From PALSA-600 sp963842335 (GTDB taxonomy: Bacteria; Actinomycetota; Thermoleophilia; Gaiellales; Gaiellaceae): 64,000 nucleotides of DNA. This document shows, in pieces, positions 17,156-25,129 of the stretch. The DNA lies in NCBI GenBank assembly GCA_963842335.1, contig CAWJGF010000010.1, forward strand, positions 62,001 through 126,000. Direction: 5' to 3'. The position numbers were made by a program, and so were the translations under genes. Every line of letters starts with the position of its first letter. The stretch's first letter is position 1. Below the pieces are notes generated by a model. It did not search any database. It was not told the DNA's origin and worked only from the letters and a program-made list of their open reading frames with translations.

Positions 17156-18291
17156 TCGGCACCGGCGCGACAGCGGTACCTTCGGCAGAGATCGAATTGC
17201 GCTACGCGAAGATCCGCGAAGCGATGGCGCGCGACGGCCTCGACGCGGCGATCGTCTCGGGTAACGAGTACAGCGGCTTCGAGGGCGCGGTCACGTACAT
17301 GTCGGGATTCGTGATCGTGCACCGTTACGCCTACGTGCTGCTGCCGCTGGAGGGCGAGCCGTCGATCGTCTTCCCGCGAGAGGCGCGCTACGTCGGCGAG
17401 CACGGCACGACCTGGATCGAGGAACAGGAGTTCGTCGACCTGCCCGGCGAATGGCTCGCGGATCGCGTGCGAGGCAAGCGCGTCGGCGTCTATGGCCTGG
17501 ACTACGTGATGACGGTACGCGACTATCGCGAGCTCGAGGGCGCTGCGGAGGTGGTCCCCTGGGACCTCGGCTTCGATCACGCGCGGGCGGTGAAGAGCGA
17601 GTTCGAGCTGGCCTCGGTGCGCGAGAGCGTGCGCATCAACACCGAAGGGTTCTGGATCTTCCTCGACGCGTTCGAGGTCGGAAAGAGCGAGCGCGAGATC
17701 CTCGCGCCGTGCGAGGAGTACTTCGTCGCGCAGGGCTGCGGCCGGCTGACGATGGACATGGTGCTCACCGGTACGGGCGGAGCGGCGCTGCCGGAATTCA
17801 AGATCGCAGGCTCACGCCCGGTCGCCCAGGGCGATCTGGTTCTGCCGTCGCTCGAGATCGCTGGTCCCGGCGGCCACTGGGTCGAGGTCTCGCGCGCGAT
17901 CTGCACAGGCGAGCCGAGTGACGAGACGAAGCGGATGCTCGAGGCCTACGAGGAGTACTACGAGGCGGCTCGCGGCGTCCTCAAGGAAGGGGCGACCGCG
18001 CATGACGCGCACCGCGCCGTCTCGAAGGGCTTCACCGACCGGGGCTGGGCGCTCGGCCACGTGACCGGCCACTCGATCGGGATGACCATGATCGAGTTCC
18101 CGAAGGTCGGCGAGGGGATCGACACGGTTCTCCGAAGCGGGATGGTGCTCTCGATGCACCCGCACGTGATCTCAGACGACGGCAACGCCTGCCTCTACAT
18201 GCAGGACACCTGGCTCGTGACAGACGACGCCGGCATTGCGCTCGCCGACCTGCCGATGCGCATCTTCGACGGAACGGAGAGACGACCATGA
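17140..18291 (+). CDS. Creatinase-like M24-family protein lacking metal ligands
   Basis: 383 aa from GTG 17140. It has the two-domain creatinase/prolidase fold, with a conserved His311 in TGHSIGMTMIEFP. The metal sites of true M24 peptidases are lost: the usual Asp-containing strand is LPSLEIAGPGGHWVEVSRA (231-252), and the Glu of the usual IEPG motif is His340 in MVLSMHPHV. Creatinase itself is a metal-free M24 enzyme that uses the His, so a C-N bond hydrolase acting on a guanidino-, ureido- or cyclic-amidine compound is plausible (inference). Ectoine hydrolase is another M24 relative used in catabolic operons. It overlaps the TDO-like gene by 4 bases. Confidence 0.78.
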   Translation: MDAALIGTGATAVPSAEIELRYAKIREAMARDGLDAAIVSGNEYSGFEGAVTYMSGFVIVHRYAYVLLPLEGEPSIVFPREARYVGEHGTTWIEEQEFVDLPGEWLADRVRGKRVGVYGLDYVMTVRDYRELEGAAEVVPWDLGFDHARAVKSEFELASVRESVRINTEGFWIFLDAFEVGKSEREILAPCEEYFVAQGCGRLTMDMVLTGTGGAALPEFKIAGSRPVAQGDLVLPSLEIAGPGGHWVEVSRAICTGEPSDETKRMLEAYEEYYEAARGVLKEGATAHDAHRAVSKGFTDRGWALGHVTGHSIGMTMIEFPKVGEGIDTVLRSGMVLSMHPHVISDDGNACLYMQDTWLVTDDAGIALADLPMRIFDGTERRP

Positions 18292-18995
18292 CGGAAGGTC
18301 CGGGTCTGGCGAAGCCGATCCTCGCCGGAGAAGCTCCCAGCGACTACGAGCGCTACCTGCGCACCGAGGAGCTGCTCGCGCTCCAGAAGAGCCCGGACGA
18401 GTGGATCCACCGCGACGAGTTGCTCTTCCAGTCGGTGCACCAGACGTCGGAGATCTGGCTGAAGCTCGCCTGGAACGAGGTCGAGGAAGCCGCCCGCCTC
18501 GTCGACGAAGGCGCATTGCCCGCCGCGATCCGGCTGCTGCGGCGCTCGAACGACTGCCTGAAGATCGTCACGCAGGCGCTGGACATGCTCGAGCACATGT
18601 CGCCGTGGGAGTACACCGAGGTGCGTAAGGTGCTCGGTCACGGCAGCGGCTTCGACTCGCCAGGGTTCCGCGAGATCCGCAGGGTCGCTCCACCTCTCGG
18701 CGAGGCGTTCCACGCGGCTCGCGAGCGCGCGGGGCTCTCGCTCATCGACGTCTACGTCCGCGGTCGCGAGTTCGAGGATCTCTACAACCTGGCCGAGCAG
18801 CTGATCGAGCTCGACGAGCGGGTGATCGTCTGGCGTGTTCGGCACTTCAAGGTCGTGCAGCGGGTGATCGGTGCCGGAGTCGTCGGCACGCAGGGAACCC
18901 CGGTCGAGGTAATGGGCCGGTTGATCCACAAGTCGTTCTTCCCGGAGCTCTGGAACGTGCGCAACGACCTCACCAACATGAACCTCCCCGAGTGA
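18288..18995 (+). CDS. Tryptophan 2,3-dioxygenase-family haem protein
   Basis: 235 aa from ATG 18288, shorter than typical bacterial TDO (about 260-280). It keeps YLRTEELLALQ, DELLFQSVHQTSEIWLKL (active-site His51), MSPWEYTEVRKVLGHGSGF and the haem-ligand region VRHFKVVQRVIG (His186). The substrate-binding loop that reads GTGGSSGVxYL in true TDO is GTQGTPVEVMG here, so the substrate may not be tryptophan; no kynureninase or kynurenine formamidase is adjacent. A haem dioxygenase opening an indole-like or related ring is the family expectation. Confidence 0.78.
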   Translation: MTEGPGLAKPILAGEAPSDYERYLRTEELLALQKSPDEWIHRDELLFQSVHQTSEIWLKLAWNEVEEAARLVDEGALPAAIRLLRRSNDCLKIVTQALDMLEHMSPWEYTEVRKVLGHGSGFDSPGFREIRRVAPPLGEAFHAARERAGLSLIDVYVRGREFEDLYNLAEQLIELDERVIVWRVRHFKVVQRVIGAGVVGTQGTPVEVMGRLIHKSFFPELWNVRNDLTNMNLPE

Positions 18996-19912
18996 GCTTC
19001 ACCGGGGTTGCACTCGGCTGCGGCAACTTCGGCGGCATCGGCTCCGCACCCGAGTTCTTCGGGCAGGGCATCGACGACGAGACCGCATTCGGGATCATGG
19101 ACACCGCATGGTCGAGCGGCCTGCGCTGGTTCGACACGGCGGATGCGTACGGCGGCGGCAAGAGCGAGGAGCTGATCGGTCGCTGGCGGGCCGAGCGCGA
19201 GCCGGACGGGCTCGTGCTGACGACGAAGGTCTTTCATTCGACCCGCGGCGATGCGGCGGATGTCGGTCTCGCACCCGACAGGATCCGGCGGCAGCTCGAG
19301 GGCAGCCTCGAGCGCCTTGGTGTCGCACAGGTCGACTTGTATCTCGCGCACGAGCCCGACGCGACCGTGCCCCTCGCCGACACCGTTGCTGTGTTCGAGT
19401 CGCTTCGCGACGAGGGCCTGATCGGCGCGTGGGGGCTCAGCAACTACGACGCGACCGGGATCCGCGAGGCGCTGGCCGTGGCGACGCCGGCCCTCGTGCA
19501 GAACTCGTTCTCGCTGCTCGACCGCGGTGACGAGCGCGACGTGATCCCACTTTGCGCCGAGCGCGGCATCGCCTACGTGCCGTTCGGCCCCCTCTCCGGC
19601 GGCTGGCTCACCGGCAAGTACCGGCGCGACGAGGCCTTCCCCGCCGGGTCGCGGATGACGCAGCGTCCGGGGCCGTACGAGCACCTGCGCACCGATGCCG
19701 TCTTCGACGGCCTCGACCGGCTGCGCGAAGCCGCGGCGGCGCGTGATGTCGACCTGGCGACCCTCGCCTTCGCCTGGGTGCTCACGCATCCGGGGGTCGT
19801 CGGCGCGGTGTGCGGGCCGATGCGGCCCGTGCACCTCGAACCGGTACTCGCGGCGCGCGATCTTCAACTGACCAAGTCGGAACATCAACAGATCGGAGGG
19901 TTCTTTCCGTGA
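18992..19912 (+). CDS. Aldo/keto reductase
   Basis: 306 aa from GTG 18992 (GTGA overlap). AKR landmarks: GLRWFDTADAYGGGKSEELI (Asp and Tyr of the tetrad), LVLTTKVF (Lys), DLYLAHEPD (His), and the NADPH-site GVVGAVCGPMRPVHLEP. It would reduce an aldehyde or ketone with NADPH. It is embedded in the catabolic operon after the TDO-like gene and before the cyclodeaminase-like gene. Confidence 0.85.
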   Translation: MSFTGVALGCGNFGGIGSAPEFFGQGIDDETAFGIMDTAWSSGLRWFDTADAYGGGKSEELIGRWRAEREPDGLVLTTKVFHSTRGDAADVGLAPDRIRRQLEGSLERLGVAQVDLYLAHEPDATVPLADTVAVFESLRDEGLIGAWGLSNYDATGIREALAVATPALVQNSFSLLDRGDERDVIPLCAERGIAYVPFGPLSGGWLTGKYRRDEAFPAGSRMTQRPGPYEHLRTDAVFDGLDRLREAAAARDVDLATLAFAWVLTHPGVVGAVCGPMRPVHLEPVLAARDLQLTKSEHQQIGGFFP

Positions 19913-20868
19913 GCGTGCGCATCCTGGACGAGCACGACGTCAGGCGGCTCTTGCCAATGTCGGAGTGCATCGAGGTCATGGCCGGCGCGCTCGCCTCGCT
20001 CGCGCGCAACGAGTTGCACAACCCACTTCGCTTCGTCGTGCGCCCGCCGGGTGAGCAGACGCTGATGGGGCTCATGCCCGCCCACCGGTCGTTGCCCTCG
20101 CCGCTGTACTCGTTGAAGACCGTCGTGATCGCACCCGCGAACGCGGAGCGGGGGCTCGACCTCCATCAGGGCTTCGTCGCCCTGTTCGACGGTGAAACGG
20201 GCGAAACGCGGGCGCTGATGAACGCGGGCGGCATCACGGCGGTGCGGACGGCGGCCGTTTCTGGCGTGGCGACGCGCCTGCTGGCGCGCGAGAACGCGCG
20301 CACGCTTGCGATCCTCGGAGCCGGCATCCAGGGGAAGGCCCATCTCGAGGCGATGCGAGCCGTGCGTGACTTCGACCGGGTGCTGGTGTGGAGCCGCACG
20401 CCGGGTCGCGCACTCGAGCTCGACGGGGTCGAGGAGGCGCCGACCGCCGAGGCTGCCGTCCGCGAGGCCGACGTCGTCGTGACCGTGACGTCGGCGCCCG
20501 AGCCGATCCTCGAGCATGCGTGGCTGAAGCCGGGCACGCACGTGAACGCCGCGGGCTCGAGCATCCCGACCACCCGCGAGCTCGACACGGCAACGATGGC
20601 CGCTGCGACGCTCTTCGTCGACCGCCGGGAATCCACCCTGAACGAAGCGGGCGACTATCTCTTCCCGATGCGCGAAGGGGCGATCGGGCCGGAGCACATT
20701 CGCGGTGAGATCGGCGAGATCCTGATCGGAGCCGTGCCGGGCCGTACCTCGGAGGACGAGCTGACGGTGTTCAAGTCGCTCGGCCTGGCCGTCGAGGATC
20801 TCGCCGCCGCCGAGTACGTTCTCGAGCGGGCCGAAGCCGAGAACGCCGGCACGGTCGTTTCCCTGTGA
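19909..20868 (+). CDS. Ornithine cyclodeaminase/mu-crystallin family protein (EutC-like position)
   Basis: 319 aa from GTG 19909 (GTGA overlap, GGAGGG eight bases upstream). Motifs: GGITAVRTAAVSGVATRLLA, NAD-binding LAILGAGIQGKAHLEAM, and HVNAAGSSIPTTRELDT. Family members include ornithine cyclodeaminase, alanine dehydrogenase and ketimine reductase. It directly precedes a threonine-dehydratase-like gene, the same pairing as eutC/eutB in hydroxyectoine catabolism operons, so imine or amino-acid interconversion is likely (inference). Confidence 0.85.
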   Translation: MSVRILDEHDVRRLLPMSECIEVMAGALASLARNELHNPLRFVVRPPGEQTLMGLMPAHRSLPSPLYSLKTVVIAPANAERGLDLHQGFVALFDGETGETRALMNAGGITAVRTAAVSGVATRLLARENARTLAILGAGIQGKAHLEAMRAVRDFDRVLVWSRTPGRALELDGVEEAPTAEAAVREADVVVTVTSAPEPILEHAWLKPGTHVNAAGSSIPTTRELDTATMAAATLFVDRRESTLNEAGDYLFPMREGAIGPEHIRGEIGEILIGAVPGRTSEDELTVFKSLGLAVEDLAAAEYVLERAEAENAGTVVSL

Positions 20869-21815
20869 TTGCCCTTGCCGAGATCGAGCGCGCGCGTCAG
20901 GTGCTCGACGGCATCGCCGTGCGCACGCCGCTCGTTCGCCTCAATGTCGACACCGACGTCGAGATCCACCTGAAGCTCGAGACGTTGCAGCCGGTCAACT
21001 CGTTCAAGATCCGGGGTGCAGGCAATGCCGTTCTGCAGGCCACCGACGCCGACCTGAGCGACGGCGTTCTGACCGCGAGCGCCGGCAACATGGCGCAGGG
21101 GGTTGCATACGCGGCGAGGCTTCGCGGCGTTCCGGCGACGATCGTCGTCCCCGACCATGCGCCCGAGACGAAGCTCGCGGCGATCGCGCGCTACGGCGGC
21201 CAGGTGATCAAGGTTCCGTACGACGAGTGGTGGCAGGTGCTCGTCACCGGCCGCTACGAAGGGGCGAAGGGCCTCTTCGTCCATCCCGTCGCCGATCTTC
21301 GCGTCATGGCCGGCAACGGCACCATCGGTCTGGAGTTGCTCGAGCAGCTCGCCGACTTCGATGCAGTCGTGGTGCCGTACGGCGGCGGCGGGCTCGTCAC
21401 GGGCATCGCGAGCGCGGTCAAGGCATCACGACCCGAGGTGAAGTTCTACTCGGTCGAGCCGGAGACGGGCGCGCCGGCCGCCGCGACGCTTGCAGCGGGT
21501 GCGCCGACCGCCGTCGAGTACGTGCCGTCGTTCGTCGACGGCTCGGGCAGCCGAGCGTTGATCCCCGAGGTGTGGGAGCACGCTTCCCGGCTCCTCGAGG
21601 ACGGCTTCGCGATTCCGCTCGCCGACGTCGAGATGGCCGTGCGGACGCTCGCGGAGCGAACGCGCGTGATCGCCGAAGGCGCGGGCGCGCTGAGCGTCGC
21701 GGCAACGCTCACAGGGCGGATCCCCAACGCACGGAAGGTCGTCTGCATCGTGTCGGGCGGCAACATCGACTTCGAAGTACTGACCCGAATCTTGAGACAG
21801 GAGAGCGCGACATGA
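20865..21815 (+). CDS. PLP-dependent threonine/serine dehydratase-like protein (EutB-like position)
   Basis: 316 aa from GTG 20865 (GTGA overlap). Fold-type II PLP enzyme: LETLQPVNSFKIRGAGNAV carries the Schiff-base Lys, SAGNMAQGVAYAARL binds the substrate carboxylate and VVPYGGGGLVTGIASAVK holds the phosphate. No C-terminal ACT regulatory domain, so it is of the catabolic, short type. It probably eliminates water or ammonia from a hydroxy amino acid produced in this pathway. Confidence 0.87.
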   Translation: MIALAEIERARQVLDGIAVRTPLVRLNVDTDVEIHLKLETLQPVNSFKIRGAGNAVLQATDADLSDGVLTASAGNMAQGVAYAARLRGVPATIVVPDHAPETKLAAIARYGGQVIKVPYDEWWQVLVTGRYEGAKGLFVHPVADLRVMAGNGTIGLELLEQLADFDAVVVPYGGGGLVTGIASAVKASRPEVKFYSVEPETGAPAAATLAAGAPTAVEYVPSFVDGSGSRALIPEVWEHASRLLEDGFAIPLADVEMAVRTLAERTRVIAEGAGALSVAATLTGRIPNARKVVCIVSGGNIDFEVLTRILRQESAT

Positions 21816-22972
21816 CCACCACGAGCTTTGCAGTTGAGGCCGCCCGCGAACGGTTTTCGTCACTTCAGTCGGGCTTCGCGTTCTTCGACGCGCCCGGCGG
21901 TACGCAGGTCCCCGACGAGGTCGGGCAGGCGATCGCAAACGCGTTGCGTGAGGCATCCGGCAACCTCGGCGCCCCGTATGCCACCGGCCGCGCGGTCGAG
22001 GCGATTCTCGCGCGGGCCAAGGACGACGGTGGTCGTTTCCTCGGGTGCAGTCCGGACGAGATCTCGTTCGGGATGAACATGACGACGCTGGACTTCGCAC
22101 TTGCCCGGACGGCGGCGCGCGACTTCGAGCCGGGAGATCAGATCCTGACCACGCAGCTCGACCACGATGGCGGTGTTGCGCCGTGGGTCGAGCTCGCTGC
22201 CGACAAGGGCCTGACCGTCGGCGTCGTCGCGGCGACCAATGGGCTGATGGTGGACTACGACGATCTCGAGCGGAAGCTCAGTGACCGGACGAAAGTTGTG
22301 GCGTTTGCGCTCGCCTCGAACGCGACCGGCTCTGTCGCAGACGCGAAGCGCATCTGCGATCTGGCGCGCGAGGCCGGCGCGATCTCGTGGATCGACGCCG
22401 TGCACTACGCGGCCCACGAGCCCGTCGACGTCGCCGAGATCGGCTGCGACGTCCTCATCTGCTCGCCGTACAAGTTCTGCGGGCCGCACCTCGGGGTTGC
22501 CTACGTGCGCGGTAGCTTGGCCGAGTCGTGGCGCCCCTACAAGGCCCGCCCATCCGCGAGCTCGCCGACCGGACGCAGCTTCGAGACGGGAACGCTGCCC
22601 TACGAGTTGCTGGCCGGATTCAGCGCCACGATCGCCTATCTCGACTCGCTCGGCGGCATGGAGGTGCTGCGTGACTACGAGCGTTCGCTCGGCGAGTACC
22701 TGATCGCGAACTTGCCGGCGAACGTGACGCTGTACGGCCCGCCGACCATGGAAGGGCGAGTGCCGACGTTCCTGTTCAACGTCGACGGGCGGCCCGCCGA
22801 GGGGGTCGCGCGGACACTGGGCGAGCGCGGAGTCGGGATCTGGTACGCCGACAACTGGTACTGCGTCTCACTCGGCGAGCGCCTGCCGGAGCAGTCGCTC
22901 CGCGCCGGGCTGATCCACTACAACACCCGTGGCGAGGTCGACCGCCTGCTCGCCGAGCTCGCGTCGATGTAG
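21812..22972 (+). CDS. Class V aminotransferase / cysteine desulfurase-like protein
   Basis: 386 aa from ATG 21812 (ATGA overlap). PLP fold-type I: FFDAPGGTQVPDEV near the start, SWIDAVHYAAHEPVDV (PLP-ring Asp) and CSPYKFCGPHLG with the Schiff-base Lys. It resembles the TIGR01976 cysteine-desulfurase-like subgroup; the class also includes kynureninase, notable given the TDO-like gene in the operon. Last gene of the 10732-22972 operon; the next bases hold two repeats and no gene. Confidence 0.83.
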   Translation: MTTTSFAVEAARERFSSLQSGFAFFDAPGGTQVPDEVGQAIANALREASGNLGAPYATGRAVEAILARAKDDGGRFLGCSPDEISFGMNMTTLDFALARTAARDFEPGDQILTTQLDHDGGVAPWVELAADKGLTVGVVAATNGLMVDYDDLERKLSDRTKVVAFALASNATGSVADAKRICDLAREAGAISWIDAVHYAAHEPVDVAEIGCDVLICSPYKFCGPHLGVAYVRGSLAESWRPYKARPSASSPTGRSFETGTLPYELLAGFSATIAYLDSLGGMEVLRDYERSLGEYLIANLPANVTLYGPPTMEGRVPTFLFNVDGRPAEGVARTLGERGVGIWYADNWYCVSLGERLPEQSLRAGLIHYNTRGEVDRLLAELASM

Positions 22973-23007
22973 GCGCCTTCGCTCCGCTCTTTCGGCCGTG
23001 TCCTCTG

Positions 23008-23058
23008 CCGCCACGGCTGGTGCCAGGCACCTGACGGAGACCGTGAATTCTCATCCAC
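23008..23058 (-). repeat. Palindromic repeat family, subtype A, copy 3 (inverted)
   Basis: On the minus strand it reads GTGGATGAGAATTCACGG, then the palindrome GGTGCCTGGCACC (plus-strand 23019-23031) and AGCCGTGGCGG, matching the copies at 8983 and 9117. It lies just after the aminotransferase gene in a 206-bp gap. Confidence 0.7.
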
Positions 23059-23100
23059 ATGCAGGAGCAATCCCTGCGACAGAGCCGTTCGCGCCGAGAC

Positions 23101-23146
23101 ATGTCCGGTGCCAGGCACCGTTACCGGAGCGTGCCAATTCGTCCAC
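23101..23146 (-). repeat. Palindromic repeat family, subtype A, copy 4 (inverted)
   Basis: Minus-strand GTGGACGAATTGGCACGCTC, then CGGTAAC, the palindrome (23107-23119) and CGGACAT. Paired with copy 3 in the same orientation at 88-base spacing, echoing the paired layout at 8983/9117. Confidence 0.72.
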
Positions 23147-23178
23147 AGGCGGGACGCGCGGCCTCGAGTCCGCCGGGG

Positions 23179-23631
23179 CTACTGGCCGCCGAAGTCGGGC
23201 GTGTCGGACGAGCTGAGGAAGGAGCCGTCCGGCCCGTAGAGCACGAAGTGAACGAGCGACGGGTTGTAGATCGTGCTCATCTTGATGTGGACGACGGCGG
23301 GGTGCGACTTCACCGCCGTGGTGGTGACGTAACGGTGCAGCACGACCTCGGCCTGCGACTCGCCGCCCTGCAGCGCATCGATGAGCCCCCACTCGAGGGT
23401 GACATGCTTTCCGGGCGTGCCGCCGACGTTGACCGTCGTCGTCGCGACCGCCGTTCCCTTCGCCACCTTGACGTGGGCCTGCGCCACCTTGGCGACGAGG
23501 CCGTTCGCGCCCTTGCCGCTGCCGCTCGAACCGCCGCCCGCGTCGCCGCCGCGCCCGTTCGAGCCGCAGGCGGTCAGGCAGAGGACGAGCGCGACGCCGG
23601 CGATGAGGCTGTGTCTGTGCGACGAAGTCAC
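23179..23631 (-). CDS. Putative secreted lipoprotein
   Basis: 150 aa if started at GTG 23631, which gives a compact lipoprotein signal: basic n-region (SHRHS), hydrophobic core and lipobox LTAC followed by GSNGRGGDAGGG. A Gly/Ser linker (about 21-40) precedes a small globular part with EWGLIDALQGGESQAEVVLH and VHFVLYGPDGSFLSSSD. I do not recognise a family. The shine-dalgarno for this GTG is poor (GAGGG abuts it), so the start is not certain. Divergent from the cupredoxin gene, also exported. Confidence 0.6.
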   Translation of the reverse strand: MTSSHRHSLIAGVALVLCLTACGSNGRGGDAGGGSSGSGKGANGLVAKVAQAHVKVAKGTAVATTTVNVGGTPGKHVTLEWGLIDALQGGESQAEVVLHRYVTTTAVKSHPAVVHIKMSTIYNPSLVHFVLYGPDGSFLSSSDTPDFGGQ

Positions 23632-23717
23632 CCCTCTATTGTTGCCGATCCACGCCTGACCTGGCTGAATCGACCGGCAGGCAAACCGGTAGCGGTGTTT
23701 CGAACGTAGGTTGCGGT

Positions 23718-24359
23718 ATGCGCCTCGTCCTCCTGGCCGCCGCGGGCGCGGCGGCACTCGTTGTGGCCGGACCGACCGCGGCCGACAACCCGATGCTGGT
23801 CGGCACCGTCGGCCCTGGCTTCTCGATCTCGCTGCACGATCCCGCCGGCAACACCGTCAGCCAGCTTGATCCCGGCACCTACACCCTGCTCGTCCACGAC
23901 ATGTCAGACATCCACAACTTCGACCTGTCAGGGCCGGGCGTCAGCGCCAAGACCGACATCGATTTCGTCGGCGATCAGACGTTCACGGTCACGTTCGTCG
24001 AAGGCCGCTACACCTATGTCTGCGACGCTCATTTCGCGACGATGCACGGGAACCTCACCGTCGGCAATCCGCCGCCGCTGCCGCCCGCGCCGGTGCCGAA
24101 ACCGCATCCGCTCACGGTGCACGTCGGTCCGGGGCACGTGCTCGCGTTCCCGAAGGGGCTCGCAATCGGCAGGTACGCGATCACGGTGCACGACCTGAGC
24201 GCAGCCGACAACCTGCACCTGAAGGGGCCGGGCGTCGACCGCAAGACCGGTATCACCTTCCGGGGGACGGTCACCTGGACGGTCAACCTGAAGGCCGGGA
24301 CGTACCACGCCTCGAGCGACGCGCACAAGACGCTCACGCGCACCGTCAAGGTCGACTAG
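23718..24359 (+). CDS. Secreted protein with two cupredoxin-like domains, second one lacking copper ligands
   Basis: 213 aa from ATG 23718 with a signal peptide (about 1-21, ending PTAA). Domain 1 has a full type-1 copper set: His66 in DIHNF and Cys102, His105, Met109 in YVCDAHFATMH. A Pro-rich hinge (PPPLPPAPVPKPHP) leads to domain 2 with the same scaffold (DLSAADNLHLKGPGV; AGTYHASSDAHKTLT), where the Cys and Met are gone. Probably a periplasmic or extracellular electron carrier or copper binder. Confidence 0.72.
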   Translation: MRLVLLAAAGAAALVVAGPTAADNPMLVGTVGPGFSISLHDPAGNTVSQLDPGTYTLLVHDMSDIHNFDLSGPGVSAKTDIDFVGDQTFTVTFVEGRYTYVCDAHFATMHGNLTVGNPPPLPPAPVPKPHPLTVHVGPGHVLAFPKGLAIGRYAITVHDLSAADNLHLKGPGVDRKTGITFRGTVTWTVNLKAGTYHASSDAHKTLTRTVKVD

Positions 24360-24436
24360 CCCCGGGTCCGCCCAACGCCGAGAGTCACGAAGCCGCCACG
24401 CCACAGGTCGGTGACACTTTCGCGCCTGTTTCACGC

Positions 24437-24457
24437 GTGTGTCTGACACCGGCCGTG
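24437..24457 (+). repeat. Palindromic repeat family, subtype B, copy 1
   Basis: GTGTCTGACACC followed by GGCCGTGGC, identical over 21 bases to the copy at 40299. The tail CCGGCCGTGGC is shared with subtype A. It lies between the convergent cupredoxin and hydrolase genes. Confidence 0.65.
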
Positions 24458-24487
24458 GCCGTCGGGGACACCTGCCGGGAACGAGGC

Positions 24488-25129
24488 TCAGCCACGCTCG
24501 AACCGCGTGAGCTCCTCGGCCACGAGGTCGGCGAAGCGCCGGGCGCGCGGGAGCGGCACCGGCTTGCCCGAGCGCCCCCGGAGAGCGACGCCGTGCGGCC
24601 CACCGCGAACGAGCGTGTACTCGCCGGTCGCGCCGCTTGCGAGCGCCCGATCGAAGCCGCGGCGGGAGAGGCTGGCGCTCACGCCCGGAACGCCCGGCAG
24701 GTAGCGGTCGAGCGAACCGTGCAGCACGCGCAGCCTCTTGCCGCGGAGAGGCTCGACTGCCAGTTGGTCCGGGATCCACGGTGCGAGACCGAGGACGCCT
24801 TCGACCGAGGGCGCTGCGGCGCAGGCGACCGAGACCGCGCCACCCATCGAGAAGCCGAGCAGAAGCGTCCGCGGCGCCGCCACCTCGCCGATTGCCGCGA
24901 GCGCGTCTTCGTTGCACCAGTCCAGCCGGTGCCAGGACTTGATCCGGTAGCGCACCTCGGCGAAGCGCAGCCCCGGGAAGCGAGGGGAGAGCTGCCGCAC
25001 GAGCCACTCGAGCGTCGCACTCCAGGTGCCCGCGACTTCGGCCGCCTGGCCGCCGTTGACGCAGATCACGGCAGGGGCGTGGGCCGCAGGCCCGGTGAGG
25101 CGCAGCTCGGCGCCGGTCGAAAGGAGCAT
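24488..25129 (-). CDS. Alpha/beta hydrolase-fold protein
   Basis: 213 aa from ATG 25129, directly after the methyltransferase stop (TGAATG). Nucleophile elbow LLLGFSMGGAVS gives Ser in GxSxG; the likely Asp is in LHGSLDRYLPG and the His in RGGPHGVAL. N-terminal oxyanion region VICVNGGQAAEVAG. Dienelactone-hydrolase-like size, but substrate unknown. Translated with the upstream methyltransferase. Confidence 0.75.
   Translation of the reverse strand: MLLSTGAELRLTGPAAHAPAVICVNGGQAAEVAGTWSATLEWLVRQLSPRFPGLRFAEVRYRIKSWHRLDWCNEDALAAIGEVAAPRTLLLGFSMGGAVSVACAAAPSVEGVLGLAPWIPDQLAVEPLRGKRLRVLHGSLDRYLPGVPGVSASLSRRGFDRALASGATGEYTLVRGGPHGVALRGRSGKPVPLPRARRFADLVAEELTRFERG

Noticed and set aside
18288..22972. 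Classical kynurenine pathway
   Set aside because: TDO-like substrate loop is altered, no formamidase, hydroxylase or 3-hydroxyanthranilate dioxygenase is present, and the class V protein looks desulfurase-like.
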